The notes: generated by a model from the sequence alone, not told the origin. Positions 26,107 through 36,168 are shown, numbered from the stretch's first letter. The stretch: 48,662 bases of DNA from Nostocales cyanobacterium Centralia_MAG_434 (GCA_021324415.1 JAJPJF010000478.1:1-48662), one strand, 5' to 3'. A program made the numbers and translations.

Positions 26107-26700
26107 TTAAGGTCTTTCTTCAATCACACGGTCAATCAAACCGTATTCCTTAGCTTCTTCAGCAGATAAGAAAAAGTCACGATCCATGTCTTTTTCAATC
26201 TTTGACAAAGGCTGACCTGTGTTTTGAGCGTAAATGTTATTAAGTTGGTGACGAATCCGGAGAATTTCTCGAGCCTCGATTTCAATGTCGGTTGCTTGTC
26301 CACGGGTACCACCAGAAGGTTGGTGAATCATAATCCGTGAGTGTGGTAATGCTAGCCGTTTGCCTTTGGTACCCGCTGCTAGCAGGAATGATCCCATCGA
26401 AGCTGCTAAACCGACACAAATCGTCACTACATCAGACTTAATGTGTTGCATAGTGTCGTAAATTGCCAAGCCAGAGGTGACCATACCACCAGGCGAATTG
26501 ATGTATAGAGAAATATCCTTTCCTGGATCTTCCGAATCCAGATATAGCATCACGGCAATAATTTGGTTAGCAATCTCATCATCAATATCTCTACCCAGGA
26601 AAATCACGCGTTCCCGGTAAAGGCGGTTATAGATATCAATCCATTGTGTATATTGATCCCCAGGCATGCGGTAGGGGACTTTAGGAACGCCTATAGGCAT
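26107..26700 (-). CDS. clpP: ATP-dependent Clp protease proteolytic subunit (ClpP, probably ClpP3)
   Basis: Catalytic subunit of the Clp protease. The 197-residue product has the full triad: S101 in GLAASMGS, H126 in MIHQPSGG, and D175 in DRDFF. It follows clpR by 96 bases on the same strand. In cyanobacteria the clpR-clpP3 pair makes a mixed ClpP3/ClpR core that works with ClpC, so this is most likely the ClpP3 paralogue. A ribosome site (GGAG, eight bases upstream) supports the start. STRR-like repeats lie in the spacer to clpR. Confidence 0.95.
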   Translation of the reverse strand: MPIGVPKVPYRMPGDQYTQWIDIYNRLYRERVIFLGRDIDDEIANQIIAVMLYLDSEDPGKDISLYINSPGGMVTSGLAIYDTMQHIKSDVVTICVGLAASMGSFLLAAGTKGKRLALPHSRIMIHQPSGGTRGQATDIEIEAREILRIRHQLNNIYAQNTGQPLSKIEKDMDRDFFLSAEEAKEYGLIDRVIEERP

Positions 26701-26761
26701 CTTTGCTGCTCCGATTGTAAATATATAGTGGTGGCAAGAGAGTTAGTACTGGGGAGTTTTT

Positions 26762-26791
26762 ATTCCTCACTCCTCATGCCTAACTCCTAAC
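26762..26791. repeat. Short STRR in the clpR-clpP spacer
   Basis: CCTCACTCCTCATGCCTAAC and a further CTAACTC unit lie between the two genes. They belong to the CTCACTCC/CTAACTCC family seen at 22.37 and 46.4 kb. Confidence 0.65.
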
Positions 26792-26796
26792 TTTTA

Positions 26797-27459
26797 TTAA
26801 ATGACTCCTGCAGGCAAGGGAGGATTGGCGAGTTCTTCTTTTTCAAAAACTCGGTCAATCAAACCATACTCCTTAGCTTGGTGAGGGGTCATATAGAAGA
26901 TACGGTCCAAATCCTTCTCAATTTTTTCTTTGGGCTGACCTGTGTTCTTAGAGAGGATATCTAGTGTTGTTGCTTTATTCGCCAAAACCTCTTTAGCACG
27001 AATTTGAATGTCTGTTGCTTGACCTTGAGCGTAGCTCTTTGGTTGGTGCAAGATTATGGAAGCATTTGGCAAACTGGCACGACAACCTTTTGTCCCTGCA
27101 CTTAGGAGCATCGCTGCCATACCCATCGCTGAACCAATACAGATAGTGTGGATAGGGGGCTTGATGTATTTTATTGTGTCATATATGGCAAAGGCTTCAG
27201 TTTCAAAGCCGATAGGGTCACCACTATAACCGGAAGTACCAGTGGAGTTAATGTATATTTTAATAGGCTTTTCCGGGTCATCAGACTGCAAATACAATAG
27301 TTCGGCAACGATCAGTTCCGTAACAGCAGGCACCAGTGGCATCCCAAGATAAACGATTCGTTCCTTCAGCAATAGGGAAGGCAAATCTGGGGGTGGGGTG
27401 CGATAAAAGTTATCGCCATAGTAAGGGGCTTGAACAGCCTTGATGGGAGAAATGTCCAT
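26797..27459 (-). CDS. clpR: ClpR, catalytically inactive Clp protease subunit
   Basis: A 220-residue ClpP paralogue. The nucleophile serine position is glycine (G113 in CIGSAMGMAA). The His is kept (H138 in ILHQP), and the Asp position is isoleucine (I187 in LDRIFYM), so two of three triad residues are lost. An N-terminal extension (about 20 residues) and an insertion after INSTGTSGYSGDP are usual for ClpR. In cyanobacteria and plastids it forms mixed rings with ClpP. It is the first gene of the pair, with clpP downstream. Confidence 0.95.
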   Translation of the reverse strand: MDISPIKAVQAPYYGDNFYRTPPPDLPSLLLKERIVYLGMPLVPAVTELIVAELLYLQSDDPEKPIKIYINSTGTSGYSGDPIGFETEAFAIYDTIKYIKPPIHTICIGSAMGMAAMLLSAGTKGCRASLPNASIILHQPKSYAQGQATDIQIRAKEVLANKATTLDILSKNTGQPKEKIEKDLDRIFYMTPHQAKEYGLIDRVFEKEELANPPLPAGVI

Positions 27460-27761
27460 AGCAACTGTTGCCTAAAATAATGCCGTTAACTCTAATACAT
27501 CCTAGCGCGACGCTAGCACTCTTGCAGGTGTGGATTTCTCACTTTTTCTTGAGGAAGCTTTACATCTGTCATGAATTGATTACTAAGTTATTGTGAATAT
27601 TGTGAATATTATTAATGTATGTTTACTCAACTACCTTTAATATGCTGTCGGCTATAGTATCGGGAAGAATAGTAGTTTAGTTAAATAACTTTTGCGTAGT
27701 GCCCAGCAACTGCTTTGAAGTTGTTTATAAATAAATATATCCTGGACAGGGAACTTGGGTT
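27460..27761. other. Divergent promoter region, clpR / VWA protein
   Basis: About 300 bases between divergent genes. It contains the short inverted repeat CTAGCGCGACGCTAG (27502-27516), near the clpR side, and a perfect 9-bp tandem duplication (27590-27607). Both may be control elements for one of the two genes; no specific factor can be named. Confidence 0.5.
27590..27607. repeat. Tandem 9-bp duplication ATTGTGAAT x2
   Basis: Two exact copies of ATTGTGAAT in the clpR/VWA intergenic region, followed by ATTATTAATG. Could be paired binding sites or a slippage product. Confidence 0.45.
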
Positions 27762-29009
27762 ATGAAGGTTAGCTTGCTGCCGACTCTAAACGATGAGAAC
27801 TTGGATGCCAATCAATCGAACAGTCAACGTCAGTTGGCAATTTCTATTTCTGCGATCGCAGAAGAGATGGATCGTAATGTCCCCCTGAATTTATGCTTAA
27901 TTCTTGATCATAGTGGTTCCATGAGTGGGCGACCACTAGAAACTGTTAAAAAAGCGGCAACCCGCATTGTTGACAGCCTTAATCCTGGGGATCGCCTCAG
28001 TGTTGTTGTTTTTGATCACCGTGCTAAAGTTCTAGTACCCAATCAAACTATAGACAATCCAGAGCGAATTAAACAGCAAATTAATCGCCTTTCTGCTGAT
28101 GGTGGCACTGCTATTGATGAAGGTTTGCGTTTAGGAATTGAGGAATTAGCAAAGGGAAAAAAAGAGACTATTTCTCAAGCCTTTTTATTAACAGATGGAG
28201 AAAATGAACACGGAGACAACAATCGTTGTTTAAAGTTTGCTCAACTGGCAACTAACTATAATTTAACTTTGAGCACTTTAGGTTTTGGTGACAATTGGAA
28301 TCAAGATGTCTTAGAAACAATTGCAGATGCTGGTGGTGGAACACTCTCTTATATTCAACAGCCAGATCAAGCAGTAGATATATTTAGTCGCCTTTTCAGT
28401 CGCGTACAAACAGTAGGTTTGACAAACGCTTATTTGCTGTTTTCCTTAATGCCAAATGTGCGGCTGGCAGAACTAAAACCAATTGCTCAAGTTGCCCCAG
28501 ACACAATTGAATTGCCTGTACAACCAGAAGCTGATGGACGATTGGCAGTGCGTTTGGGAGATTTGATGAAGGATGTAGAGAGGGTAGTTTTAGCAAACCT
28601 CTATATAGGACATTTACCATTAGGTAGACAGACTCTTGCCCAATTACAAGTTCGTTATGATGATCCCAGCCAAAATCATCAAGGTTTACTTTCAAAAAAT
28701 ATATTAGTTGAAGCGAATGTGGTTGGAGTCTACCAACCCTCCAGTGATCCTCAAGTACAGCAACATATATTAGCATTAGCAAAATATCGGCAAACCCAGT
28801 TAGCAGAGGCAAAATTGCAGCAGGGTGATCGTGCTGGTGCAGCAACGATGCTGCAGACAGCGGCAAAAACGGCTCTTCAGATGGGAGACACAAGCGCAGC
28901 AACAGTACTACAGACATCAGCCACACGCTTGCAAGCAGGAGAAGAACTATCAGAGAGCGATCGCAAGAAAACTAGAATTGTTTCTAAAACTGTGCTCCAG
29001 GATTCATAA
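27762..29009 (+). CDS. von Willebrand factor A domain protein
   Basis: A 415-residue protein with a VWA domain (about 40-215) bearing an intact metal-ion-dependent adhesion site: D49, S51, S53 in DHSGSMS, T116 in GGTAI, and D145 in LLTDGEN. A beta-rich middle region follows (about 220-320), then an Ala/Gln-rich helical tail (about 330-415). No signal peptide or membrane helix is seen, so it is probably cytosolic and works by metal-dependent protein binding. The AAA+/MoxR partner usual for some VWA proteins is not nearby. A strong terminator follows. Confidence 0.9.
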   Translation: MKVSLLPTLNDENLDANQSNSQRQLAISISAIAEEMDRNVPLNLCLILDHSGSMSGRPLETVKKAATRIVDSLNPGDRLSVVVFDHRAKVLVPNQTIDNPERIKQQINRLSADGGTAIDEGLRLGIEELAKGKKETISQAFLLTDGENEHGDNNRCLKFAQLATNYNLTLSTLGFGDNWNQDVLETIADAGGGTLSYIQQPDQAVDIFSRLFSRVQTVGLTNAYLLFSLMPNVRLAELKPIAQVAPDTIELPVQPEADGRLAVRLGDLMKDVERVVLANLYIGHLPLGRQTLAQLQVRYDDPSQNHQGLLSKNILVEANVVGVYQPSSDPQVQQHILALAKYRQTQLAEAKLQQGDRAGAATMLQTAAKTALQMGDTSAATVLQTSATRLQAGEELSESDRKKTRIVSKTVLQDS

Positions 29010-29013
29010 CCAA

Positions 29014-29045
29014 AAAAATCGGTGCAGTTACTTGCACCGATTTTT
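29014..29045. terminator. Bidirectional intrinsic terminator
   Basis: AAAAATCGGTGCA and TGCACCGATTTTT form a 13-bp stem around a six-base loop. The right side is T-rich, and the A-rich left side serves the opposite strand. It sits between the convergent VWA and PIN-TRAM genes and can end transcription from both. Confidence 0.88.
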
Positions 29046-29081
29046 CAGCTGAATTCTAATAAAAAATGCCGTCATCCTCAT

Positions 29082-30158
29082 TTATGCTAATGCTGAAGCT
29101 TGCGGTTTAGCAAAAATCATCCGTCCTGCACTGGTTTGCAAGGCACTTGTGACGACCACGCGCAATTCGCCGCCTACATAATGACTACCTTCTTCAACGA
29201 CAACCATGGTACCATCATCAAGGTAGCCAATTCCTTGACTTGGTTCTTTGCCTTCCTTGAGAATCTTCAAGTCAATGTTGTCACCAGGCAGGTAGTTGGG
29301 ACGAACTGCATTCACCAGATCGTTGACATTCAAAACTGGCACCTTCTGAACGCTGGCAACCTTACACAAATTGTAGTCATTCGTGAGCAGCGTCGCATTA
29401 ATTTCTTGAGCAAACCGCACTAACTTAGCATCCACCGTGGCCATGTCATCATAATCAATTGAGTTGATTAGGATACGATCAGGGTAAGCGGCTTTGATGC
29501 GGTTAAGAATTTCAAGACCTCGTCTTCCCCGCACTCGCTTTTGGTCTTTGCTAGCATCAGCAACTTGTTGCAATTCTTGCAAAACAAACTGAGGTACAAT
29601 GATTTGTCCCTCCAGAAACCCTGTTTCTAACAGTGTTTCGATCCGACCATCGATAATGCAACTCGTGTCTAATATCTTGGTACTAGCAGGTTTGAGTGTT
29701 CCCTCCACTACCATCGTTTCCACGGTGTTAGGATTAAGCAGCCGTAATAAACCCCGTCCGTGAGCATCTGCTAAATTCATACCAGTATAGGACAGGATAA
29801 TACTACCCACAACTGCTACTAAGGGCTTAATAAAGCTAAAATCTGCTGGAATTGGTAGTAAGAATAAGGGAGCAAGCATCAAGTTTGCTATTAATAACCC
29901 AATCACCAAACCGATAGCACGTGTCAATATAACTTCGAGTGGCAATTCTCTGACTTGTGCTTCAAGGCGGCGATAAGTTGTTTGGAAACTCAGACCCATT
30001 GCACCACCAATTATGGCAGCAAAAGCTGCCACAACAAAGCGCAATGCGTCTACATTCGACACACGGTCTAGTGTCCCATGTGGTAGCAGTTCAGTGCTAT
30101 AGAACCCTATGCCTGCTGCTGCCAGGACGAATGAAAAAATGATAATGGCATCAAGCAT
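29082..30158 (-). CDS. Membrane-anchored PIN-TRAM protein
   Basis: A 358-residue integral membrane protein with about four N-terminal helices (residues about 1-140), then a PIN nuclease-like domain beginning KILDTSCIIDGRI and including LLTNDYNL, and a C-terminal TRAM domain (GIGYLDDGTMVVVEEG). This matches the YacL-like family, common in cyanobacteria and Gram-positives, suspected to act on RNA. The acidic PIN residues appear kept (D of DTS, E of LQELQQVAD, D of TNDYN). The ATG at 30158 is preferred to a TTG seven codons earlier. Biological role is not well established. Confidence 0.88.
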   Translation of the reverse strand: MLDAIIIFSFVLAAAGIGFYSTELLPHGTLDRVSNVDALRFVVAAFAAIIGGAMGLSFQTTYRRLEAQVRELPLEVILTRAIGLVIGLLIANLMLAPLFLLPIPADFSFIKPLVAVVGSIILSYTGMNLADAHGRGLLRLLNPNTVETMVVEGTLKPASTKILDTSCIIDGRIETLLETGFLEGQIIVPQFVLQELQQVADASKDQKRVRGRRGLEILNRIKAAYPDRILINSIDYDDMATVDAKLVRFAQEINATLLTNDYNLCKVASVQKVPVLNVNDLVNAVRPNYLPGDNIDLKILKEGKEPSQGIGYLDDGTMVVVEEGSHYVGGELRVVVTSALQTSAGRMIFAKPQASALA

Positions 30159-30297
30159 GATTTGACTGTTTTCCTGCAATTGAGTGAATTGAGAGAGGGA
30201 ATAATTTTTTACCTCATCGGTAGTATGTATTTAGAAATAATTACGGTCATACTAAAAAAATAATATGACAACATCTGCAATCATTATAACCAAAGAG

Positions 30298-30342
30298 TTT
30301 TATGCTTTAAGGTTTTAATTCTTTGAGTTGTAAAGCATAAAA
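30298..30342. promoter_or_regulatory. Inverted repeat upstream of hemW
   Basis: TTTTATGCTTTA and TAAAGCATAAAA are exact 12-bp complementary arms with a 21-base loop in the divergent region between the PIN-TRAM gene and hemW. Could be an operator or a transcript hairpin. Confidence 0.45.
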
Positions 30343-30413
30343 GAATGTACATAGAATACTAAATTTTCATCGTTTGTAATTCTTAGAATCATAATTTAAT
30401 TTTTTTGCACAAA

Positions 30414-31586
30414 ATGAGTCACGAACTACCTGTTAACGCTGCTTATATACATATTCCCTTTTGCAGACGAAGATGCTTTTACTGTGATTTTCCTGTGTCT
30501 GTTGTGGGAGAACGCTTACGGGGTGAAACATCTGGCACAATTGCACAATATGTTGAAGTTCTGTGTCAAGAAATTGACATAATGCCAGTGTTTCATCAAC
30601 CTTTGATAACAATCTTCTTTGGAGGTGGTACGCCCTCCCTGCTTGCCCCAGAACAGTTGCAACATATATTAGTCAAACTTGACAGCCGATTTGGCATATC
30701 TTCCGGAGCAGAAATCTCTCTAGAAATGGACCCAGGTACATTTGATCTAGAACATCTTCAAGCCTACCGCCATGCAGGTATTAATCGCGTCAGTTTGGGC
30801 GTACAGGCATTTCAAGAAGACCTATTGCAAGTTTGCGGGCGATCGCATTCAGTCGATGATATCTTCGAAGCTGTAGACGTAATTCATCAAGTAGATATTC
30901 CTGAATTCAGCATAGACCTAATCTCAGGATTACCACATCAAACCTTAGATAGGTGGAGAGAATCTTTAGAAAAAGCAATTGCCATAGCACCCACTCACAT
31001 CTCCATATACGATCTCACCATCGAACCAGGGACTGCCTTTGGTCGTTATTATAAGCCAGGAGATCAACCATTGCCTACTGATGAAGCCACAGCCAAAATG
31101 TATCAGATGGCACAGCAAATATTAACAACTGCTAACTACCAGCATTATGAAATTTCTAACTACGCCAAACCAGGGCATCAGTGTCGGCACAATCGAGTTT
31201 ATTGGGAAAATCGACCTTATTATGGCTTTGGCATGGGTGCAGCAAGTTATATCGCAGGCAAACGCTTTACTCGTCCACGTAAAACAAAAGAGTACTATCA
31301 GTGGGTGAAAGACGGAGGCATCATTGACACTCAACCAACACCTCCAGATGAAGTTTTGCTAGACACCTTAATGTTAGGCTTACGCTTAGCAGAGGGTGTG
31401 AGTTTAGCAGAGTTAACAGAAAACTTTGGACAACAAAAAGTGGAGACAATTCACAAATGCTGTCAACCTTACTACGAGAAAGGTTGGGCAGAAATTGTAC
31501 AAGGGCGGTTGAGATTGACCGATCCCCAAGGTTTTTTGTTTTCTAATGTGGTGTTAGCAGGGTTATTTAAAGAATTGGGGGAATGA
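30414..31586 (+). CDS. hemW: HemW-like radical SAM protein
   Basis: A 390-residue radical SAM protein of the coproporphyrinogen-III-oxidase-like group now called HemW, a heme chaperone/insertion factor. The Fe-S cluster cysteines are C17, C21 and C24 (CRRRCFYCDF). FFGGGTPSLL, EMDPGTF and VSLGVQAF fit the SAM-binding and core strands. The C-terminal HemW domain is present (TLMLGLRLAEGV, then WAEIVQGRLRLTDPQGF). It lacks the extra N-terminal residues of the true oxygen-independent oxidase HemN, so heme handling rather than decarboxylation is expected. The ATG at 30414 is preferred over a TTG three codons upstream. Confidence 0.92.
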   Translation: MSHELPVNAAYIHIPFCRRRCFYCDFPVSVVGERLRGETSGTIAQYVEVLCQEIDIMPVFHQPLITIFFGGGTPSLLAPEQLQHILVKLDSRFGISSGAEISLEMDPGTFDLEHLQAYRHAGINRVSLGVQAFQEDLLQVCGRSHSVDDIFEAVDVIHQVDIPEFSIDLISGLPHQTLDRWRESLEKAIAIAPTHISIYDLTIEPGTAFGRYYKPGDQPLPTDEATAKMYQMAQQILTTANYQHYEISNYAKPGHQCRHNRVYWENRPYYGFGMGAASYIAGKRFTRPRKTKEYYQWVKDGGIIDTQPTPPDEVLLDTLMLGLRLAEGVSLAELTENFGQQKVETIHKCCQPYYEKGWAEIVQGRLRLTDPQGFLFSNVVLAGLFKELGE

Positions 31587-31679
31587 CCACGAACCTAGTC
31601 TTGGCGGTTCCTTTCCATCAAACCTCCTCCAACCCTGTGGCAAAATTTATTAAAGTCTTTCCACCTTATTTTTCCCAGC

Positions 31680-34679
31680 ATGATCGCAACAATGACAAAT
31701 CTCCCAAGTCTTTATGACCCCTTCTCAACTGAAGCCAAATGGCAAAAATTCTGGGAAGAAAACCAACTTTATAAAGCCGACCCTAATAAAGGCGGTGAAT
31801 CCTATTGCATTGTGATTCCCCCACCAAATGTAACCGGTAACTTGCATACAGGGCATGCTTTTGAAAGTGCTTTGATTGATGCTCTTGTACGCTACCACCG
31901 AATGAAAGGGTACAATACCCTGTGGTTACCCGGAACAGACCATGCCAGTATTGGTGTACACACAATGCTGGAAAAGCAACTCAAAGCAGAGGGCAAAACT
32001 CGGCATGAATTGGGACGTGAGAAGTTTTTAGAACGTACTTGGCAGTGGAAAGCAGAATCTGGGGGGACTATTGTTAATCAGCTACGACGCTTGGGCGTTT
32101 CGGTTGATTGGTCACGAGAACGGTTTACTCTAGATGAAGGTTTATCCAAAGCAGTTTTAGAAGCCTTTGTTCGTCTCTATGAGGAAGGGTTGATTTATCG
32201 TGGTGAGTATCTGGTGAATTGGTGTCCAGCGACTCAGTCTGCTGTGTCTGATGTAGAGGTGGAAAATCAGACGGTCAATGGTCATCTTTGGCACTTCCGC
32301 TATCCTCTTACAGATGGTTCTGGTTATGTAGAGGTGGCAACAACGCGTCCAGAAACTATGCTGGGTGATACTGCAGTAGCGGTGAATCCTAATGATGAGC
32401 GCTATAAGCACCTAATTGGGAAAACTGTCACTTTGCCAATTATGCATCGGGAAATTCCTATTATTGGCGATGAGTTGGTTGACCCTACTTTTGGAACGGG
32501 TTGCGTGAAGGTGACTCCCGCCCATGATCCCAATGATTTTGAAATGGGTAAGCGTCACAATTTGCCGTTTATTAATATTCTGAATAAGAACGGCACTTTG
32601 AATGAAAATGCTGGTTCTTTTCAAGGACAAGACCGCTTTGTTGCTCGCAAGAATGTCGTTTCTCGCTTAGAGGCTGATGGGTTTCTCGTTAAGGTTGAGG
32701 ATTATCAGCATTCTGTACCTTATAGCGATCGCGGTAAAGTCCCCATTGAACCTTTACTCTCAACTCAGTGGTTTGTTAAAATTCGCCCACTGGCTGATAA
32801 AGCACTAGAATTTCTAGACCAGAAAAACTCTCCCAATTTTGTCCCTCAACGTTGGACTAAGGTCTATCGTGACTGGTTGGTGAAAATTAAAGATTGGTGT
32901 ATTTCTCGTCAGTTGTGGTGGGGACACCAAATTCCTGCTTGGTATGCGGTTAGTGAAACTGGGGGAGAAATTACTGATCAGACACCATTTGTGGTGGCGA
33001 AGTCAGATACTGAAGCCCTGGAGAAAGCAAAATCACAATTTGGCGAAGATGTCAAGATAGAACGAGATCCAGATGTATTGGATACTTGGTTCTCTTCTGG
33101 ATTATGGCCGTTTTCAACTCTGGGATGGCCAGAACAAACTCAAGACCTTGCTACGTATTACCCCACAAGTACTTTAGTGACTGGGTTTGACATTATCTTT
33201 TTCTGGGTTGCCAGAATGACTATGCTGGCTGGGCACTTTACAGGTCAAATGCCTTTTGAAACAGTTTATATCCATGGTCTAGTGCTGGATGAAAATGGCA
33301 AGAAGCAGTCGAAGAGTGCTGGAACTGGGATTGACCCACTGGTTTTGATTGATAAATATGGTACGGATGCTTTGCGCTACACCTTGGTTAAAGAAGTGGC
33401 TGGGGCAGGTCAAGATATCCGTCTAGACTATAATCGCAAGACTGATGAATCTTCGTCGGTGGAAGCTTCCCGCAATTTTGCTAATAAGTTGTGGAATGCT
33501 GCTCGGTTTGTGATGATGAATTTGGATGGTCTAACTCCAGAACAACTAGGTAAACCACTCGCTACAGAATTAAGCGATCGCTGGATTCTCTCGCGTTACC
33601 ATCAAGTTATCCAACAAACTCATGCCTATATCGAAAACTATGGTCTAGGAGAAGCGGCTAAGGGAATATACGAGTTTATTTGGGGCGATTTTTGTGACTG
33701 GTATATTGAACTGGTTAAATCCAGGCTACAAAAAGATCAAAATGCAGCATCCCGACGGGTAGCACAACAAACTCTTGCCTATGTGCTGGAAGGGATTTTG
33801 AAACTACTTCATCCGTTTATGCCTCACATTACGGAGGAAATTTGGCATACTCTCACTCAACAACCAGCAAACTCTAAGCAGAGTATATCCTTACAAGAAT
33901 ATCCCAAGAGCGAAACTCACCTTATTGATCCTAATCTTGAAGAACAGTTTGATCTGCTCATCGAAACAATTCGCACCATTCGCAATCTTAGACAAGAAGC
34001 GGATGTTAAGCCTAGTGTGAAAGTGACAATAAATTTGCAAAGCGAAAGCGAAAAAGAACGGCAGATTATCACAAATGGGCAATCTTACATTAAAGATTTG
34101 GCAAAGGTTGAGACTTTAACGATCACAGGCGAGCAAAAGCAACTGACGGTTGTCACTCCGAAAAAACGGGTTGATTGGACGCAAATACTAGCGCTGATCG
34201 GAATTGTTTTCTTGTTGCGGATAGGTTTTGCTGCAGCCTTTGCTGTTGAAGAGCTTCCTTTAATCGGCACCTTCTTTGAAGTTGTGGGTTTTGGATATTC
34301 AACATGGTTTTTAAGCAAAAACTTTCTGAGTGCTCAAGCGAGACAAAAGTTTTGGGAACAGTTGTTTAAACCACCTGTTGACAACAATTCGGCGCAAGAA
34401 CTGGAGACAGAGCAAGAAAAGGCGATCGCGAGTGTTGTCGGTACAATACAAGTTCTACTTCCGTTGGAGGGCGTGGTCGATATCAAAGCATTTAATGCCA
34501 AAATTCAGAAACGCCTGAGCAAAATAGAGGCAGAGATTAATTCCCTCACAGCTAGGTTAAATAAGTCTAATTTTGTGGAACAAGCTCCGGCTCAAGTTGT
34601 ACAAGGTGTACGCGATTCTCTAGCAGAAGCTGAGAAACAAGCGGAAATCTTACGCGATCGCTTGCGTAGGTTAACATAA
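31680..34679 (+). CDS. valS: Valyl-tRNA synthetase with CAAD membrane domain
   Basis: Charges tRNA-Val. Class I signatures are HTGH (56-59) and KQSKS (542-546). The editing domain and anticodon-binding domain are in normal order. Between the anticodon-binding domain and the C-terminal coiled-coil arm there is an insertion at about residues 830-900 with two membrane helices (about 836-854 and 860-880). This is the cyanobacterial aminoacyl-tRNA-synthetase appended domain (CAAD), known to anchor synthetases such as Nostocales ValRS to thylakoids. The C-terminal arm (about 915-999, [14 protein letters not shown] then coiled coil) is intact. At 999 residues it is longer than a plain ValRS by about that insertion. 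Confidence 0.97.
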   Translation: MIATMTNLPSLYDPFSTEAKWQKFWEENQLYKADPNKGGESYCIVIPPPNVTGNLHTGHAFESALIDALVRYHRMKGYNTLWLPGTDHASIGVHTMLEKQLKAEGKTRHELGREKFLERTWQWKAESGGTIVNQLRRLGVSVDWSRERFTLDEGLSKAVLEAFVRLYEEGLIYRGEYLVNWCPATQSAVSDVEVENQTVNGHLWHFRYPLTDGSGYVEVATTRPETMLGDTAVAVNPNDERYKHLIGKTVTLPIMHREIPIIGDELVDPTFGTGCVKVTPAHDPNDFEMGKRHNLPFINILNKNGTLNENAGSFQGQDRFVARKNVVSRLEADGFLVKVEDYQHSVPYSDRGKVPIEPLLSTQWFVKIRPLADKALEFLDQKNSPNFVPQRWTKVYRDWLVKIKDWCISRQLWWGHQIPAWYAVSETGGEITDQTPFVVAKSDTEALEKAKSQFGEDVKIERDPDVLDTWFSSGLWPFSTLGWPEQTQDLATYYPTSTLVTGFDIIFFWVARMTMLAGHFTGQMPFETVYIHGLVLDENGKKQSKSAGTGIDPLVLIDKYGTDALRYTLVKEVAGAGQDIRLDYNRKTDESSSVEASRNFANKLWNAARFVMMNLDGLTPEQLGKPLATELSDRWILSRYHQVIQQTHAYIENYGLGEAAKGIYEFIWGDFCDWYIELVKSRLQKDQNAASRRVAQQTLAYVLEGILKLLHPFMPHITEEIWHTLTQQPANSKQSISLQEYPKSETHLIDPNLEEQFDLLIETIRTIRNLRQEADVKPSVKVTINLQSESEKERQIITNGQSYIKDLAKVETLTITGEQKQLTVVTPKKRVDWTQILALIGIVFLLRIGFAAAFAVEELPLIGTFFEVVGFGYSTWFLSKNFLSAQARQKFWEQLFKPPVDNNSAQELETEQEKAIASVVGTIQVLLPLEGVVDIKAFNAKIQKRLSKIEAEINSLTARLNKSNFVEQAPAQVVQGVRDSLAEAEKQAEILRDRLRRLT

Positions 34680-34713
34680 ATAGCAACGTGCATTTTTATG
34701 CTTGCAACTTGTC

Positions 34714-35166
34714 ATGCTATATCTAGCCCAAGTCCACAAAAACGAATTTTTAGACCAGCACCAGCTACAGTTATTAGCACGTCAGGAAGCTGAAAATGTT
34801 TGGACAACAATTCCAGAAGAAGCTTTTATTCTGCTGGGAAAGGGCAATTCTCTAGCTGAGAAATTGCTGGTTTTGGTAGAGCTTTCCACCACTGGCGACA
34901 TCGAGAAAATTGAAGAAGCGACGAACTGGGTGCTAAATCTGGTGCAAACCTACCTGAGTACTGGTATTACTCCAGAATTCCTGCAACAGGAAGCAGAACG
35001 AGCAGAACAGTGGCGACAAAGCCTCACCTTGCAAAACCAAGACCTAGCACGTCGTTCCTTAGAACTAGAAGCACGTCGGGAACAAATTCAAGCTCTAGAA
35101 GAAACTCTTAAACGAGAGAAAAACGGCCTTTCCAAAGATGAAAGCGGACCGTCAGTTAACAGTTAA
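34714..35166 (+). CDS. Hypothetical coiled-coil protein downstream of valS
   Basis: A 150-residue protein with no domain I recognise by name. The N-terminal half (AQVHKNEFLDQHQLQLLARQ) is mixed helical, and the C-terminal half (about 85-140) is a strong Glu/Arg/Leu-rich coiled coil (SLELEARREQIQALEETLKR). It follows valS closely on the same strand. I use the ATG at 34714 rather than a TTG four codons upstream. Its last codons (SVNS and stop) are supplied by a heptamer repeat array, so the end of the protein is probably not conserved. Confidence 0.7.
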   Translation: MLYLAQVHKNEFLDQHQLQLLARQEAENVWTTIPEEAFILLGKGNSLAEKLLVLVELSTTGDIEKIEEATNWVLNLVQTYLSTGITPEFLQQEAERAEQWRQSLTLQNQDLARRSLELEARREQIQALEETLKREKNGLSKDESGPSVNS

Positions 35167-35218
35167 CAGTTAACAGTTATCAGTTATCAATTAATTATTC
35201 ACTGATAACTGATAACAG
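35154..35218. repeat. STRR heptamers (AGTTAAC / AGTTATC) at a convergent junction
   Basis: AGTTAAC and AGTTATC units run from the end of the coiled-coil gene, then appear inverted (TGATAAC) inside the last codons of cbiB. The array supplies the final codons of both converging genes. Confidence 0.85.
35176..35216. terminator. Hairpin formed by inverted STRR units
   Basis: GTTATCAGTTATCA and TGATAACTGATAAC are exact 14-bp complementary arms with a 13-base AT-rich loop, between convergent genes. The stem could stop or stabilise transcripts from both sides. Its right arm lies inside the cbiB coding sequence. It lacks a clean T run, so confidence as a terminator is moderate. Confidence 0.55.
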
Positions 35219-36168
35219 ACCAAGGCGATTACCAACCAGAGCAAAAAGCAATATCGAGTGAGTTGCAACGCTTGAGAAATAGATGTTGGCGTGATCGCAA
35301 TCCTCGGTTCTCCCAACAGTGGCTTATGTTTAGCTACCCCACGGTACCAGTTTGTGCCGCCCATCTGCACGCCCAAAATAGCAGCATAGGCGCACTCACT
35401 CCAACCAGAGTTGGGACTTGGGTCAGTGACTGCGTCTTTTCGACAAGTTTGCCAAACATGCATTGGTTTACCCGAAACAAGTGCTAGAGTTAACACTGTT
35501 AAGCGACACGGTATCCAGGTTAAACAATCTTCTAACCTTGCACTAAACCATCCCAAGTAAGTGTAAGGTGCTTCTCGATAGCCCACCATTGAATCAAGGG
35601 TACTACTGGCTTTATATGCTAAAGCTAAGGGAACCGGACCTATAACTGGGATAAATGCCCCTACAATGGCATAGAAAAGTGGAGCCATGACTCCATCGGT
35701 GGCATTTTCTGTGACAGTTTCTAAGATAGCTCGCAAAATTTCGGGTTCTGTTAGGTTCTCTGTATCTCTACCAACATAATTTCTTAACACTAAACGAGCA
35801 TCTGTTAACCGTCCTTCTATCAAAGGTTGCAAAACTGTTTCGGCGGCTAGTCTCAAACTTTTCAGAGCAAAACAACTAGCTAAAAGAATAATCTCCAAGC
35901 CTATTTCCAACAGTGGATGCACTCTTTTAAGACTTTGTATTGCTAACCAGCTAAAAAGCCCACTGCCAATGATCAGGATCAGCGAGATGACAACTCCAGC
36001 TATTCTTTGTGTTAAAGAGTTCTGACAGTATTTCAACACAAATTTGGTCAACAGAGAAATAACCCACCCCATAACTTGCACAGGATGAAGCCAACCCCAC
36101 GGATCGCCTATCAAATAGTCTAAAGTTGCAGCAAGGATCAAGACAATAGGCATCATTTTGTCATTCAT
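35191..36168 (-). CDS. cbiB: Adenosylcobinamide-phosphate synthase (CbiB/CobD)
   Basis: A membrane enzyme that joins the aminopropanol arm to adenosylcobyric acid in B12 synthesis. Diagnostic blocks are LDYLIGDPWGWLHPVQVMGW, ARLVLRNYVGRDTENL, ETVTENATDGVMAPLFY, AYKASSTLDSMVGY and the C-terminal WSECAYAAILGVQMGGTN region. About five membrane helices are visible. The frame extends upstream to 36195, but those codons come from a repeat array, so I start at the ATG 36168; ATGs at 36156 and 36153 are also possible. The final residues QLSVNN come from repeat units. It follows the Rrf2 gene by 30 bases, probably an operon. No cobalamin riboswitch was seen. Confidence 0.93.
   Translation of the reverse strand: MNDKMMPIVLILAATLDYLIGDPWGWLHPVQVMGWVISLLTKFVLKYCQNSLTQRIAGVVISLILIIGSGLFSWLAIQSLKRVHPLLEIGLEIILLASCFALKSLRLAAETVLQPLIEGRLTDARLVLRNYVGRDTENLTEPEILRAILETVTENATDGVMAPLFYAIVGAFIPVIGPVPLALAYKASSTLDSMVGYREAPYTYLGWFSARLEDCLTWIPCRLTVLTLALVSGKPMHVWQTCRKDAVTDPSPNSGWSECAYAAILGVQMGGTNWYRGVAKHKPLLGEPRIAITPTSISQALQLTRYCFLLWLVIALVCYQLSVNN

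Noticed and set aside
26797-27459. ClpR as a mutated, non-functional ClpP pseudogene
   Set aside because: Loss of catalytic Ser is the normal state of ClpR in cyanobacteria and plastids, and the frame is intact.
28396-28926. 176-codon minus-strand frame inside the VWA gene
   Set aside because: It is a shadow of the well-supported VWA coding sequence; Leu/His-rich composition without motifs.
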